Shown here: piece by piece, positions 14,560 to 28,960 of the stretch
Layout: each line of letters begins with the position of its first letter
Numbering within the stretch: position 1 is the first letter of the stretch
Assembly: GCA_038501195.1 (NCBI GenBank)
Contig: JBBPUQ010000005.1
Span: 4,650,001 to 4,714,000, forward strand
DNA from: Nemania diffusa
Taxonomy: Eukaryota; Ascomycota; Sordariomycetes; Xylariales; Xylariaceae
Direction of reading: 5' to 3'
Length of the DNA stretch: 64,000 nt
Program-made: the position numbers and the translations under genes
Notes under the pieces: generated by a model
What the model was told of the DNA's origin: nothing
What the model saw: only the letters and a program-made list of their open reading frames with translations
Database searches by the model: none

Positions 14560-15110
14560 TAATTAATTATTATATTAAAATAATTATTAAACTTTATAAA
14601 CATTTTATTTTATTTATATATTAAATTAATATAATTAAAATAATATTATTTAGTTTTTTTTTTAATATAAAAAAAAAATATTATATAATATTATTTTTTA
14701 ATAATTGTAAATTAATAATATATAAAAATAAAAACTTATACTTTATTATATAATATATTATATTTTAACAAATATAATAAATTCAATTATTTTAATTAAA
14801 TTATTATAAATAATTTAAATAAAAAAGATATAAAATATATAATAAAAGTTTTAAAAATAAATATAAGTTTTTAAATATTTATTTATATAATAAAACTTAA
14901 TATTTAATTATTTATTTTAAATATTATAATATATATTTATATTATTAATTTTAATATAAATAATTATAATATTAAATAATTTATTTATATAATTAAAAAT
15001 TTTTATATATTTATTAATATAAATATTAAAACTATTTATATAAATAAAATATTATTTTAATTATTATTGTTTTTATTTATATATTTTTTAATAATATATA
15101 AAAGTTTATT
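14560..15110 (-). repeat. Dispersed AT-block repeat, family 2, inverted copy C
   Basis: Its reverse complement aligns by eye with 8390-8960 from end to end, giving a widely spaced inverted pair about 6 kb apart. Confidence 0.5.
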
Positions 15111-15589
15111 TTTTAATAATTTTTTATATATTTTAATGTTTTTATTACTTTTAACAATAATAATAAATATTTTTTAAAATATATAATTAATATTTATAAA
15201 TATTAGTTTTGTTTAATTATTAAAATTTATTATAAATATTTATATAAATTATTTACTTTTAATTTTTAATTATATATAATTTTGCAAATATTTAATAAAA
15301 TATATTATTAATTATAAAAATTTACTACATTAATTTAAGTTAATAGTTATATTTTAATATTTAAAATAAGTTTGTTTTTTTTTAAAGTTTTATTTAAATA
15401 TTGCTATTTTTAATGATATTTTTTTATATAAATTTATTTTTATTATTTAAAATTATTAATTTATTAATTTAATTTTATTTAATTATTATAACTATAGTTA
15501 TTATAGTTGTTTTTATTATAAATATTAATATAGTTATAAAAAATAATAAAATAAAAAAACTAAAATAATTACAATATATTTAAAAAAGT

Positions 15590-15760
15590 TATATATAAAT
15601 TATTTATATATATATATATATAAAACTTATAAGTTTTATAAATTTTCATTAATTTTTATATTTTTTATTTATTTAATTATTTATTAAAAGTTTTAGTTGA
15701 AGTTTTAATTATATATATTTAATATATATATTTAAGTTTTGTTAAATTATTAATTTAATA
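15590..15760 (-). repeat. Dispersed AT-block repeat, family 1, inverted copy E
   Basis: Shares the ATATATAAATTATTTATATA segment and downstream order with the inverted copy at 10580-10830. Truncated or more diverged at its left end. Confidence 0.45.
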
Positions 15761-15779
15761 ATAGTTAATATTAAATAAA

Positions 15780-16040
15780 TAAAAAAAATTATTTTAAATA
15801 ATAATTATATAAATATATTTTAATATATTTAAATTGAAATTTATTTTAAATAATTAAAAATTTATATATAATGTTTTATTTTTTAATATATAAATAATAT
15901 TATAAATATTTATTTAATTAATAAATAATATAATATTAAATATTTAAAATAATTATAAAATTATAGTTTAAAAAAAGTTTTTATTAAAAATTATAATAAT
16001 TATATAATAAAAATAATAAAAATAATAAAAATAATAAAAA
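15780..16040 (+). repeat. AT-block direct repeat, family 3, right copy
   Basis: Right partner of 9040-9330; divergence is mainly A/T substitutions and small indels. Confidence 0.45.
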
Positions 16041-18364
16041 ATAATTTATTTATAAAAAACTTAATTATTAATTAATTAATTAAAGTTAATAAAAAAATTA
16101 AAAATAAAACAATAATATTTAATTATATATAATATATTTATATTAAATTATAAATATAATATAATTTTTTATATAATAATAAATTTAATATATTTTTAAT
16201 ATATAATAAAGAAATATATATATATATTTAAAACTAAATAATAATATTAAATAATTTTTATATAAATTATCAATATAATATATAATATTAAAATAGTTAA
16301 TAAAATATTAATATAATAAAATTTTTAATTATTAAAAAAACTCAAATTAAAACTTTTATATAAAAAATTTTATTTTTATAAATAAATTAAATTTTAAATA
16401 ATATAATAATTTAATTTAATAATATTAAAAGCTTTAAAGTTATAAATATTATAACAATTTTAATATTAATTAAATTAATTAAATTTTATATTTTAAATAT
16501 ATTACTTTTATTTTTATTGTTATTATAAAATATAAATTAATTATATATTTACTTTAATAATATATAAAATATAATAAAATAATAAAATAATATAATAATA
16601 TTAATTATATAAAAATTTATATTATTAATTTAAATATTTTATATAAAAAAGTTAATAAATTATTATAAACAATTAAATATAATAATATTAATATTTTAAT
16701 ATTTTAAAAAATTAAATAGTTTTATTATTATTATTAATTATATAATTAATTTTTAAAAAAGTTTAAATTTTTATAAAAAAACAAACATAATTTTAATTAT
16801 AAATTTATTATTAATATTATATAAAGTAATAAATATTTAACTTAATATATAATTAATATATATATTTTATATTAAATAATTAAATATTTAAAATTTTTAA
16901 TTATATATAAAATTTAAAATATATTATATTAATATTAAATATTAATATATTAAAACTTATATAATAATATTATATATAATTTTAATATAAATTCTATATT
17001 TAAAAAATTTTATAATAATATATAATTAATTAAAAATTTATATAAAAAAATATTTATAAATATATATTAAATTATTAAAAAAAATTAAATAAATATATAT
17101 ATTAATTTATTATAAATATAATATTTTGTTTAAAAATATTAATTATTATATAAATAAAATAATAATATTATAAATAATTGTAAAAGTTTTAAATAATACA
17201 ATTAAATTATATAAAATGTTTATAATTAAAAAATATAATATTATAGTTAATAAAATAAATAAATTATTTTAATTTTATTATATATAAATTAAATTATATT
17301 ATTAATAAAAAAGTATATTTGATTTAATATTTAAAATAAATAATTTTTTATATAATTTTTTTTAAATTATTAAAAAAATATAACTTTAATATAAAAATAC
17401 ATTATAAAAATTATTTATATTTATTAATAATTAATATTTTATATAAAAGAAATTAATAATTATATTTTAATTATATAATTAAAACAAAATAATATAATTA
17501 TTATATTTAATATATTTTTTAAATTATTAAATATAATTAAAATAAATATTTTAATAATTTAAAAAATATTTTATTTATATAATAAAATTTAAATTAATAT
17601 AATTAAATATTTTAAATTAAAATTAAATTTATATAAAAAATTAAAAAAGAAATATTTAAATTATATAAAAGTTTAAATTAATTATATAAAACTATAAAAA
17701 TAATATTAAAGTTTAAACTTTTATATAAATGTTAATAATTTATTATTTTTTTAAAACAATGGTTAATTTAAAACTATAATATATATATAAAATTATAAAT
17801 TATATTTTAAATATATATTTAATTATATAATAAATTAAATTAAACTATTTATATTTATATAATAAAAAAACTAAAAAATAAACATTTATTAAATATTATA
17901 TTTTAAATTATATAATTAATATATAAATTAATTAAATTAAAATTATATTAATATAAAATTTATTATAAATATTAATATTAAAAATTAAATTTAAAAATAT
18001 TTATATATAATTTATATTTAATATATATTAAAAAAAAACTTTATAAATTTATAGTTATAAAATTTTAAATAAATAATATTTTTTATATTATATTTAAAAA
18101 GTTTTTTTATAAAAAAAAATTAAATTATTATTTTATATAAAATTAAATATAAAATTATTATTTAAATATATTATTAAATTTAATTAAAAAATAAATTTAA
18201 TAAAAATAAATTAAATAATTATATATTATTAATTTTTATATAAAAAATTACTTTTATTATTATATTATTTAATAAATTTAAAATATATATATTAATTATA
18301 TATATTAATTATAAATATTATATAATTTATTAATTATTATATTATAATAATAATTTAAATATTA

Positions 18365-18760
18365 TTTATTATATTAATTATTTTAAATGAAAAACTATAT
18401 TATTATTTATTATAATATAATATAAAAACGGGTTTAATTTTTTTTTTATTAATAAATTATTTTATTATATAAATAAAATTAATTTTATAATTTATTAATT
18501 TTATTAAAAAATTATATAATATATAAATATTAGTTATTAAATAGTTTTTAATAATATATTTATAATAATATTATATTTAATAAAATATTAACAAATTTAT
18601 AAAAATAACTATATAGTTAATTATAGTTATAATAATATAATTATAAATATTTAAATAAGTTTTATTATTTTTTAAACTTTTTTATTTTTAAAATATAGTT
18701 TAATTATTTAATTATAGTTTTATTATTTATATAATTAAATTATTAATTATTATATAAATT
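18365..18760 (+). repeat. AT-block direct repeat, family 4, right copy
   Basis: Right partner of 7825-8230. It contains AAACGGGTT near 18427, a rare G/C run in this block. Confidence 0.45.
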
Positions 18761-19319
18761 CAAAAATTATTAAAAAATAATATTAAAATATTAATTATAT
18801 AAATAAAATAATAAATTAATAATATATAATTAAAACTATATTATATATTTTTAAATTTTAACTATATAAAAACTTTTATTATTTTTAATAAAATATTTAT
18901 AAATAATAAAAGTTTAAAGTTTTAAGTTAAATTTATAATTATATTAATTAATAAAAGCTATATATAAAATAATTTTATAATTAAAAACGATATTATTTAT
19001 TTAAACTTAATTAATTATAAATAAATTATATAATATAATTAATAAATTTAATTATATTATTATATTTAATATAATTTTTAAAAAATTATTTATATTATAA
19101 AACTTTTAAATATATTATTAATTATATTAAAACTATATATAAAAAAAACAATTTATAATTTATATTATATTATTTTAAAATATATATAACAATTATTAAA
19201 TTATATAAATATATTAAATTAAAAATAAAAATATTTAATTAAATATTAAAAAAAGTAATTAATATATATAAATTAATTATATAAATAAAAATATATATAA
19301 ATTAATAAAATAATAATAA

Positions 19320-19740
19320 AAAAAAATTAATTAATATTATATTATATATAAAAATATAATTAAGTTTAATAAATAAAATTAAACTAATATAATTAAAACA
19401 ATTTTAAAAAATATATTTCAATAAAACTTATTAAATATTTTAATTATTTTAACTTTTTAATTTTTAAATTTTATATATATATATATATATATTTTTAATA
19501 AATATTAAAATTAAATTTAATATTTTATATTTAAGTTTTAATTTTATAATTATTTTTATTTATTTATAATAATAAATATTTATAATAAATAATAATTTTA
19601 ATAAATAATATTATAAATAATAAAAAAGCTTTTATAAAAACTTTTTTTTAAATTTTTTTATTAAATAAATTTTTTTAAATAAATTTTATAAATTAATTTT
19701 TTAAGTTTATTTTATTAAATTTATTTATATAATTATATAT
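19320..19740 (+). repeat. Long direct repeat, left copy (possible LTR)
   Basis: About 400 bp that reappear at 25060-25510 with only scattered transitions and short indels, including AATAATATTATAAATAATAA, the CTTTTATAAA inverted motif, and the final TTTATTAAATTTATTTATAT. The spacing of about 5.7 kb would suit LTRs of a retrotransposon or a tandem segmental duplication. No coding remnant was recognised in between. Confidence 0.6.
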
Positions 19741-22700
19741 TTTTTAATTAAATTATTTTAAACTATTTAGTTGTTTTTTTTTATATATTAATAAAAAAAA
19801 AATAATAATTTTTTTAATTTTATATTTTAATATTTTTATAAAAATATATTTTAAATAATTAATTTTTATAAAAAAAAAGTTAAAGATATATTTTTTTTAA
19901 TATATTATTATATTAATATATTTTTTATATTTTAATTATAAAATTATTAAATAATAAAATTATATTTATATATATTTATTAATTATAATTTTATTATTTA
20001 ATTAAATATATAATATATTTAATAAATTTAAATTAATAATAATAAAAAAAAAAAAAAATGTTTTTATATAAAATAAATTTGTTTTTAATATTTTAATATT
20101 TTTAATATAAATTAATTATAAAACAATTTTATTTTTTTTATTTTTTTTATTTTAAAATTATTTTTTCAATTTATAAATATATTTTTAAAATTGCTTAATT
20201 GTTATATATTTAATTAATTAATAAAATAGCTAGTTTTTTTTTTTTTTATTTTCTTTTTTTATTTATTTATTTATAAATTATAATTTTTAAACTTTTTTTT
20301 TATATAAACAAATTTAAAATTAATTTATAATTATAATTATTATTATTATTATTAATTTATATTTTATATAACTTTTTAATTAATTATAAAAGTTTTTATA
20401 TTAATTAAAACTTTAAATAATATTATTTTATTATAATATTTTAATTTAATAAATAATTTTTTAATTTTATATTATAAAATATTAATTATATTTTAATGTT
20501 TTTAAAAAAAAAAAATTTTATAATTTTTTTTTTAACTTTAATTAATTATTTTTAAAAAGTTTTTTATTTTTATTATAAACATTATTATTTGTTTTATTAT
20601 TTATATTTTTTATATTTTTACTGTTATTAATAACAACAATAATAATTTTTTTGTTTTTTTTTATTAATATAATTTTTTAAACTTTATAATTTATTAAATA
20701 TTTGTTTATATTTATATTTTAATAAATATTATTATTTATATTTTATTTAAAAAAAATATATATATAATTTTTTACTATTATTATATAAATACTGTTTTTA
20801 TTAAATATAAAAATAATATATATTTTAATATAACTAGTTATAATTAATATTATTATAAATATTTTTTAAAATATATATATATATTTATATAAGTTTTTTT
20901 TATATTTTTTATATATATTTAAAATATTATATTAATAAATATAAATATAAATTAAATTATATAATATTATTTATTTATTATTTAATAATAACTATTTATT
21001 TTAAAAGTTTTTAAGTTATAAATTTTATTTTAATATTTTTTAAAATTATTATAACAATTTTTAATTAATAATTTTTATTTAAAAATGTTTTTATTTTTAT
21101 AACATTTTTTAAATTATTTTTAAAATAAATAAAAAAAAGTTTGTTATTATTACTTTTTTATTATTTATATTTATATTTAGTTTTTATATTTTTTATTAAA
21201 TTATTTATTTATTTAAACTTTTGTTTATTTTATATATTTTAATTATTTTTTTTAATTGTTTTATTTTTTTTTTAATATTGTTAATACTTTTATTATTAAC
21301 ATTTTTTTTATTTATATTATTAATATTAACAATATATTAATATATAATTATATTATATATTTTTATGTTTTATTTTTTTATATTTAATATGTTTTTTTAA
21401 AACTTTTAATAAATAAAAATTAATATTTTTAATTATTTTAATTATTATAAATTAATAAATAATTAAAAAGTTTTTTTTTTTTATTTTTTAAATTTATATT
21501 ATAAATATAACTTATATTTTTAAAATTAATAAAAATTTAAAAATATTTAAATTAAGTTTATAATAAATTTTTAATTAATTAATTAATAAATATTTAATTA
21601 ATAAAAAAATATATTATATTAAAACTTTTTTTAAAATATTTTTAATATAGCTATATATTTTATATATTTATATATTTAAATTTAATATTTATTTTTTTAT
21701 AATAAATTTAATTATATTTATTTTTGTTTTTGTAATAAAAATAAAAATAATATTTTAATAAATAACTTTTTATAAAATTATATTTTTAAATAATAATATA
21801 ATATATTTATATAAAAAATAATAAATTTTATAATTGTTTACAAATAAAACATTTTTTATTATTAAAAAAATTTAAATTTTATAATTTTATATTTTTTATA
21901 TAATTTTAAAAAAATATATTATATATAAATATTAAATTATTTAATTAATAACTTTATTATATATAAAATTAAAATTAATTAAAAACTTTAAAAATTATAT
22001 TATTATATATATAATATTTAATTTAAAAAATATTGTTATATATAAAATTAATTTAATTAGTTTTTAATATAATTTAATTTTTATTTTTTAAATATTTTTT
22101 AAATATTTTTCAAATTTTTTTATTAAAAATAATATTAAAAAACTTAATTTTAATTATTAAGTTTATAATATATTATAATTTTATTAATATATTTATTATA
22201 TATTAATATAATTATTTTTTAAAAATAGTTTTAAATTATTTTAATTTTTAAATTTATAAACTTTTTTAATATTTAAAATAATTTTTTTTGTTTTTTTTAA
22301 AACTATTATTTTATTATTTTTAAATGTTTTAATAAACTTTTTATATTATAATAATAAAAAGTTTTTTAAATTATATAATATTTTATTAAATTTATTAATT
22401 AAATTATTTTAATTAAAACTTTTTAAAAATTATATATTTATAAAAACTTTATTAGTTTTTAATATATTAAAAAATATTTTAATTATATTAAATTATTTAA
22501 TTTTAAAAATAAAAGTTATTATTAATATTATTATAAATTTAAATGTTTTAAATATAAATATAATTATATAAATTAATTAAAATATGTTTTTTTTTAAAAG
22601 TTATTTTTAATATTTAAATATATTTTATATTATTTTAAAAAATTATTTTTATTAAATTTATATATAAATATTTATTTTAATAAAAATAAATTATTTTTTA

Positions 22701-25059
22701 TATTTTATATAAAAATAACTTTAAATATTTTATTATTTTTTAATTATTTATATTTATTATAAATATTAATTTTAAATTATTTATTAAATAAATATTTAAA
22801 AAAGTTTTTTTAACTTTTAAATAATAGTTTTAAAAAATTATTTTTATAAATATAAAACTTTTAAAATATTATATTTAAATATATAGCTTTTTTTTAATTT
22901 ATTATTATTATTAATATTATATATAATATTTTATATTTTTAGTTTTTTTAATATAAAGTTTTTAATTAATTAAATATACAAGTTTTTAAAAAAAATTATT
23001 AAAAATTATTTTTTAAAAAATATATTTTGTTTTTTTTATAAAATATTGTTATAAAAATTAAATAATTTTTACTATTTTTTGATTTTTTAAATATTATTTT
23101 TTAAATATATTTATTTATTTATAAAATTAATAAATTTATTTTATATATATATTTATATTTAATTTAAAATAATTTAATATTTATATTATTATAAACTTTT
23201 ATTAAATATATTTTTAATATTTAATATATTAATTTAAAAAGTTTAAAATGTTTTATTATGTAAAAATATTATTATTTTATTTTAAATTATTTTTTTAAAT
23301 TTTGTTTTTATATTATTTTATTATTTTTTAAATTTAAATATTTATTAAAAAATTAAAAATTTTTATAATTAAAATATATAGTTTTTATTAAACCTTTTAA
23401 TTAATTTTATTATAGCTATATTTTTTTAAAAAATTTTATTTTTTTATATAAATATTAAAAAATTTATTAATAAATTAAATATTATTATTAATATTATTTA
23501 AAATATTTTTATTTAATTTTTAATTTATTATTATTATAAATTATTATATATTTTAAATTTTTAAAATTATAATATTTTTAAATTTATTTAATTTAATTTA
23601 ATTTATTTATATTTTTAAAATTTTAATTTTAAAATATTTTTATTTTTTATTTTAAAAAGTTTTATTATTAAATTTAATATTTTATATTAAAAATATTTTT
23701 TATAAATAAAAACTTTAAATTTTATATAAATTATTTATTATATATTTTATTAAATATTTAATATATATTTTTAGTTTTATTTTTAAAATTTAATAATTAT
23801 AACTAATTTATTTTTTTTTTTAAAACATAAATTTTATATATATATATATATAAATTTAATTTTAATTTAATTTAAAATTAATTTTTAACTTTTTTTTTAA
23901 TTTAAATATATATTATTTAAAATATTAATTAAATTAAAAAATTTTATATATTTTAAAATATTATAAATAAATATATTTTATATATTATTTATAAAAATAT
24001 TAAAAGTTTTTATTTTATTTTTTATATTTTTTTTTAATTGTTTTTAAGTTTTATTATTTAAAATTTAATAAATTTTTAAAATGTTTTAAAAAGTTTTAAA
24101 TTTAGTTTTATAAATAAATTTTTTAACAATTTATTTTAATTAATTTAATATAAATATATATTTTTTATAAAAAAGTTTATTTTAAAATAAAATAAAAAAC
24201 TATTTAATAGTTTATTTAAAAATAATAGATTTATTTTTTTTTTTTAAAAAAAGATTTTAATTATAAATATTTTAATTATATTAAATATTTAATATATTTT
24301 TGCTTTTTTATAAACAATTGTTTAATTTTTATATTAATAAATAAAATTTATTTATTATAAAATTTAATTTAATATTATTTAATATTTAATTAATAATATA
24401 TTTATAATAATTAATTTTATAAAAACTAATTTATTTTTTAAATATTTAATTTTTAATTTAATATTAAAATTGTTTTTATTAAATATTTATATTAATATTA
24501 TTTTTAAATATTTAAAATTAATTGTTTTTAAAATTTAATTATATAAATTAATATATTAAATAATATTAATTATATATTTTAATATTTTATTATTATAAAT
24601 TTTAATAAACTTATTAAACTTTATAATAATATTAAATATTATTAATTATATTTTTTTAAAAATTAATAATATAATATTTTTTATAAAATTATTATTATTT
24701 TAATTTTTTAATTTTTTAATTTTTTGAAATTTTTTTTATATTAATTAATTTATTTTTATAAATAAATTTATTTAATACTTTTATAAATAAAAAGTTTTAG
24801 TTTAATTTTAATTTTAAATATAAATATAATATTATTTAAATTAATATAATTTTAAATGTTTTATATTATAATTTAAAATTTAAATTTATTATATTATTTT
24901 AACTAATTAAAACTAATTTTTAAAATTATTTAAATATTTTTATTAATTTTTTTAAAAAATATAATAAAAATATTAAAAAAAATATATTAAAAATAAATAA
25001 AAGTTTTTAAAATAATATAAAAATAAAATAAAATAATAACGTTTATAATAATAAATATT

Positions 25060-25510
25060 TATATTATTTATAAAAAAAAATATTAATTTAATAAATAAAT
25101 TAAATTTATAATTATTATATATAAAAATATAATTAAATTTAATAAATAAACTTAAATTAATATAATTAAAATAATTTTAAAAAATATATTAAAATAAAAC
25201 TTATTAAATATTAGAATTATTTTAATTTTTTAATTTTTAAACTTTATATATATATATATATTTTTAATCAATATTAAAATTAAGTTTAATATTTAATATT
25301 TAAAAGTTAATTTTATAATTACTTTTGTTTATTTATAATAGTAAATATTTATAATAAGTAGTAATTTTAACAAATAATATTATAAATAATAAAAAAACTT
25401 TTATAAAAGTTTTTTTTTAAGCTTTTTTATTAAATAAATTTATTTAAATAAATTTTATAATTTAACTTTTTAAACTTGCTTTATTAAATTTATTTATATT
25501 ATTATATATT
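25060..25510 (+). repeat. Long direct repeat, right copy (possible LTR)
   Basis: Right partner of 19320-19740. This copy keeps more G and C (for example TAGTAAATA, AAGTAGTAA, TAAGCTTTTT), so it appears less mutated than the left one. Confidence 0.6.
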
Positions 25511-25639
25511 AAATTTAAAGTTATTATATTAATAAAAAAGTTTTAATATTAAATTAATAATTTAATAAAATTTATATATATTTATTAAATATATATAATT
25601 AAAATTTTAATTAAAACTTATATTAAATAATTAAATAAA

Positions 25640-25840
25640 TAAATAATATAAAAATTTATTTTAATTTATTAAATTTATAAATTATATATATATATATATT
25701 AATTATTTATATATAACTTTTTTAATTATATTTTTTTTTAAAATATTTATATAAATTAATATAAAACTTTAATATTTAAAAATAAACTTTAAATTTATAT
25801 ATATATATATATATATAAAGTTTTATTAATATTTTTTTAA
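25640..25840 (+). repeat. Dispersed AT-block repeat, family 1, copy F
   Basis: Direct copy near the right end of the block: (TA)n, ATTATTTATATATAACTTTT, ATTTATATAAATTAATATAA, AAACTTTAA and a second (TA)n into AAAGTTTTATTAATATT. Adjacent to one member of the long direct repeat at 25060-25510. Confidence 0.5.
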
Positions 25841-26860
25841 TAATATAATAATTAAATAATTTTTTAAATGTTTATTAAGTAAAAAAATATAATATTTAAT
25901 ATTTATAAAATTATTAATATTATTAATTAATATTAATTAAAAAAATAATTTAAATATATAAAAATTAATTTTAATTTATATATTTAATTTAAATAATAAT
26001 ATAATAAATTTATTATTTAAATTTTAATAAATAATTAATATAATAAAACAAGTTATATATTTAATATATTTATATTATATATTAAACATATGTTTTAAAA
26101 ATAATAATATAATAATAAAAATATTATAAAAATTTAAAACAATGATTATTTATATAATATATAAATATATTTTATTTAAAATAAATTAAAAAAAATATAA
26201 TATAATATATATAAATATATATAAAAAATATAATTATAAATAATTTAATTTAATTATTTTTAAAAAAAAGATTTTAATAAAAATTTAATATAATTTCAAG
26301 TTTAAGTTTTTTAAATATAAAATAATTTAATAATATTTAAAAAAAAAATTTAAAAAAAAAATATTTAAATAAATTTATAAAAACTAATTATAATTTAATT
26401 ATATAAAACTTTATTATAAATTAAAAATAACTTTTTATTTAAATATATAAAGTTTTTAATTTTAAATATTGTTTTATATAAATAAATAAAATTTAATTAA
26501 ATAAAATAATAAATATATATTTAAATATTATATAAAATTAATAAAAGCTAACATTTTAATTACTTTAATATAATTAATATAGTTAATAAATTATATAAAA
26601 ATTATAAAAATATTTATATTAATTATATAATTTTTATTAAAATATAAAATAATTATAATATAACATTAATTATTAAACAAAATATTAATTATATATAAAA
26701 TAAATTATTATAATTATAAAATAATTTTTTAAATTAAAAATTCACTTTATATATTATATTAAAAAAAAGTTTAAGCATTTTATTTATATATATAAGCAAG
26801 TTTCTTTACTTTTCTGTTATAATTAATAAGCTAAATAATAAGCTTATATACCACTTTATT

Positions 26861-27380
26861 TTATCAGAGGTTACTGCGTATGTATAGCTGCAAAGCTATG
26901 TGTGTGTACTTCTGCTTGTTCTGCTATATAAAGAGTTTTAGAATGCAAGAAGTTGACAAGACACCAGGTTCTAATTTTCTAAGCGCACATAATCAGGCTT
27001 TCAAATAATTGACCTATATTTGAGTGAACTCTATATCTAACTTTAAAATAGGATAGGGTTTGATTCTAGCCCCCAAGCCTCATTTTAAATTAGAAACACT
27101 ACCGGGTTGCGAGCCTTGAACACGAAACATAATATTAGCGCTTAGATTTACCTTCCCTATTTAGACAGTTAGGCCAAGGCCAATGTTATGCAGCCCGTGG
27201 TCGCTTGATTCAGTCCCCTTGTCTGAGCTTACCCCTTACCCCATCCCCCCCAGGTCTCTTAATCATGAAGCATTGTGTATTAATGAACTCCACGTTTACA
27301 ACTCACAGAATCAAAAAAGACTGCAATGGTAGTGATTCCTTCGAAGAACATTTACTCTCTAATCTATCTAAATTGCCAAG
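26861..27380. other. Boundary and upstream region of the coiled-coil gene
   Basis: Composition rises to normal over less than 100 bp at the left end. No ORF, tRNA or repeat was recognised. It must contain the promoter of the gene starting at 27381; a C-rich stretch lies at 27227-27258. Confidence 0.5.
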
Positions 27381-28749
27381 ATGATGTCATCAAGAATCGC
27401 TGAAACTATTAGTGACCTTTTTACAAGACATAATAAGCTGAAACTAAATACCTGTTATCTGGAGGAACGGTACAATGCCCTCTCAAATGACTTCGAGGGC
27501 CTGGCAGTTTCTAAGAAACGCATCAATGCTATCATGAAGCCCATGTTGATAGAGTCGAAGAGTTTCTTGGAGCAAGCTAATATCAACGAAAAGAAAGCTA
27601 TTGAGTGGGAGAAGAGACCCGAATATCGAAAGAGAATATCAGTGAGTTCCTCTACCGTCAAGAGACTTGATTATATTGAAACGTTTGACAAGGTACAGAA
27701 AGTATACGATAGGTTGGCGTCCCGTACTCACCAGATTCATCTGCCTACCTCCGGCGTTCTAGATGCCTTAGCGAGAACAATGACTGAAGCAAATCATTTG
27801 CTTAATCGCTCATATGAGACCGAACAATCCGCATCTGAATTATTCTCTATAGCTTCACAGCTTATTAGAGACCTCCGAAGTCTAAAACAGGCAGTGGAGA
27901 GTGCGATACAGGATGATAAAGGGGAAGTAGACCGGCTAATGCAAAAGGCGAAAGCTACTGATAATGCTCTGAAACGGACCGATGACCAACAACAAGATCA
28001 CCAAAAAAACGTAGATAGGGTGGCTTCGAAATGGGGCAACTGGAATATTGTACGTGAAATATCCACTCACCAAAAACAATTACGATTAATCCACTCGCAG
28101 GCGCATGGTATATCTAAAATTATCTGGGTAACTTACCCACTTACAAAACACAAGACCAGGTGGGTTTTTTGCTCTTTTCTACGACATTAGTCCCTGGGAC
28201 ACATTTCGTTGGTAATCGTGTCTAACCGGCCTATCGTACAGAAAGTACAGGGCAAAGTTGTCTTATCTAGAAAGCGCCCAAACATCTCTAGCTCAGGCTC
28301 GTCAATTCCTTGAGCGTGAACATAGGGATATAAATCATTTCCTCGCGGTTCTACAAGACGCCGCTCAAAAGCTAGCGTCCACCAGCACGACTACCAAGGC
28401 TATATCAGAACGAGCCAACAATGTTTCTACAAATGCCCGCCAGACTGGACAGAGATGCGGCAATTCCATCAATGAGGCTACAGAAATAATCCATGCCATC
28501 GGTCCAATGAGTCTGAGGATCCGCAGCAGTGATCATGAAACATATTTGCAGCAACGTTTATCAATTATGGAGGCGCTGCAAAAGATTAATGGTCATATCA
28601 ACGACAACCCTCACATATACGGTCCAGAGGTCCGCACGGCATCACAGTCACTTGAGAAAGCACTCGACACTTTCCGTACCTCCGAGTTCCCACGGATTTT
28701 CGGGAGGCAGACCACGAAGCATCCGGGTTTAGAAATGGGTGATCTATAA
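27381..28749 (+). CDS. Hypothetical coiled-coil protein, two exons
   Basis: Exons 27381-28159 and 28242-28749 give 428 aa. The 82-bp intron has donor GTGGGT, branch point CTAAC at 28222-28226 and acceptor CAG at 28239-28241. Among the donors tested in the region only this one keeps the frame into exon 2, where the first ORF would otherwise read into a short nonsense tail. A second CAG nine bases on is also in frame and would remove three residues. The product is polar, almost free of Cys and Trp, and rich in Lys, Glu, Gln, Arg and Ala with heptad-like spacing (for example residues 150-220 and much of exon 2), so it is probably largely alpha-helical. No signal peptide, membrane segment or known domain is recognised. 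The frame is intact although it is the first gene beyond the RIPed block. Confidence 0.75.
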
Positions 28750-28960
28750 TCCTGAATACTACAGAGCCATTTCTCTAAAGTTATAGATGTGGCTTTTACT
28801 TTTCGGGCTTGGTTAGTAAGGGGGATCTTGGTGCTTAGGATTCGATGAGTCAATTCTACTCGAAAGGGCTCTTGGGAGGGATTGTCGATGGGTAGTTCCT
28901 TGCTAAGATACAGATCGAATAAGGGAAGCATCACAGTGAGAAACGAAGGTATCCCTTTGA
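28750..28960. other. 3' flank of the coiled-coil gene
   Basis: No gene seen. It presumably holds the 3' UTR; the open frame on the opposite strand here is a shadow. Confidence 0.4.

Larger units (their letters stand above)
1..26860. other. AT-saturated, RIP-like heterochromatic block
   Basis: Nearly all bases are A or T. G and C are slightly more frequent in the first 6 kb than in 6.2-26.8 kb. No intact gene is visible; the longest open frame, 76 codons on the minus strand at 1452-1682, is low-complexity Phe/Leu/Lys/Ile sequence. The block ends abruptly around 26,780-26,870, where normal composition begins. It holds a mutated Ty3/gypsy element and many diverged repeat copies, as expected of transposon-derived DNA degraded by C-to-T mutation on both strands. 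In many Pezizomycotina such blocks are centromeres or pericentromeric heterochromatin; that role is inferred here and the block runs off the left edge of the window. Confidence 0.9.
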
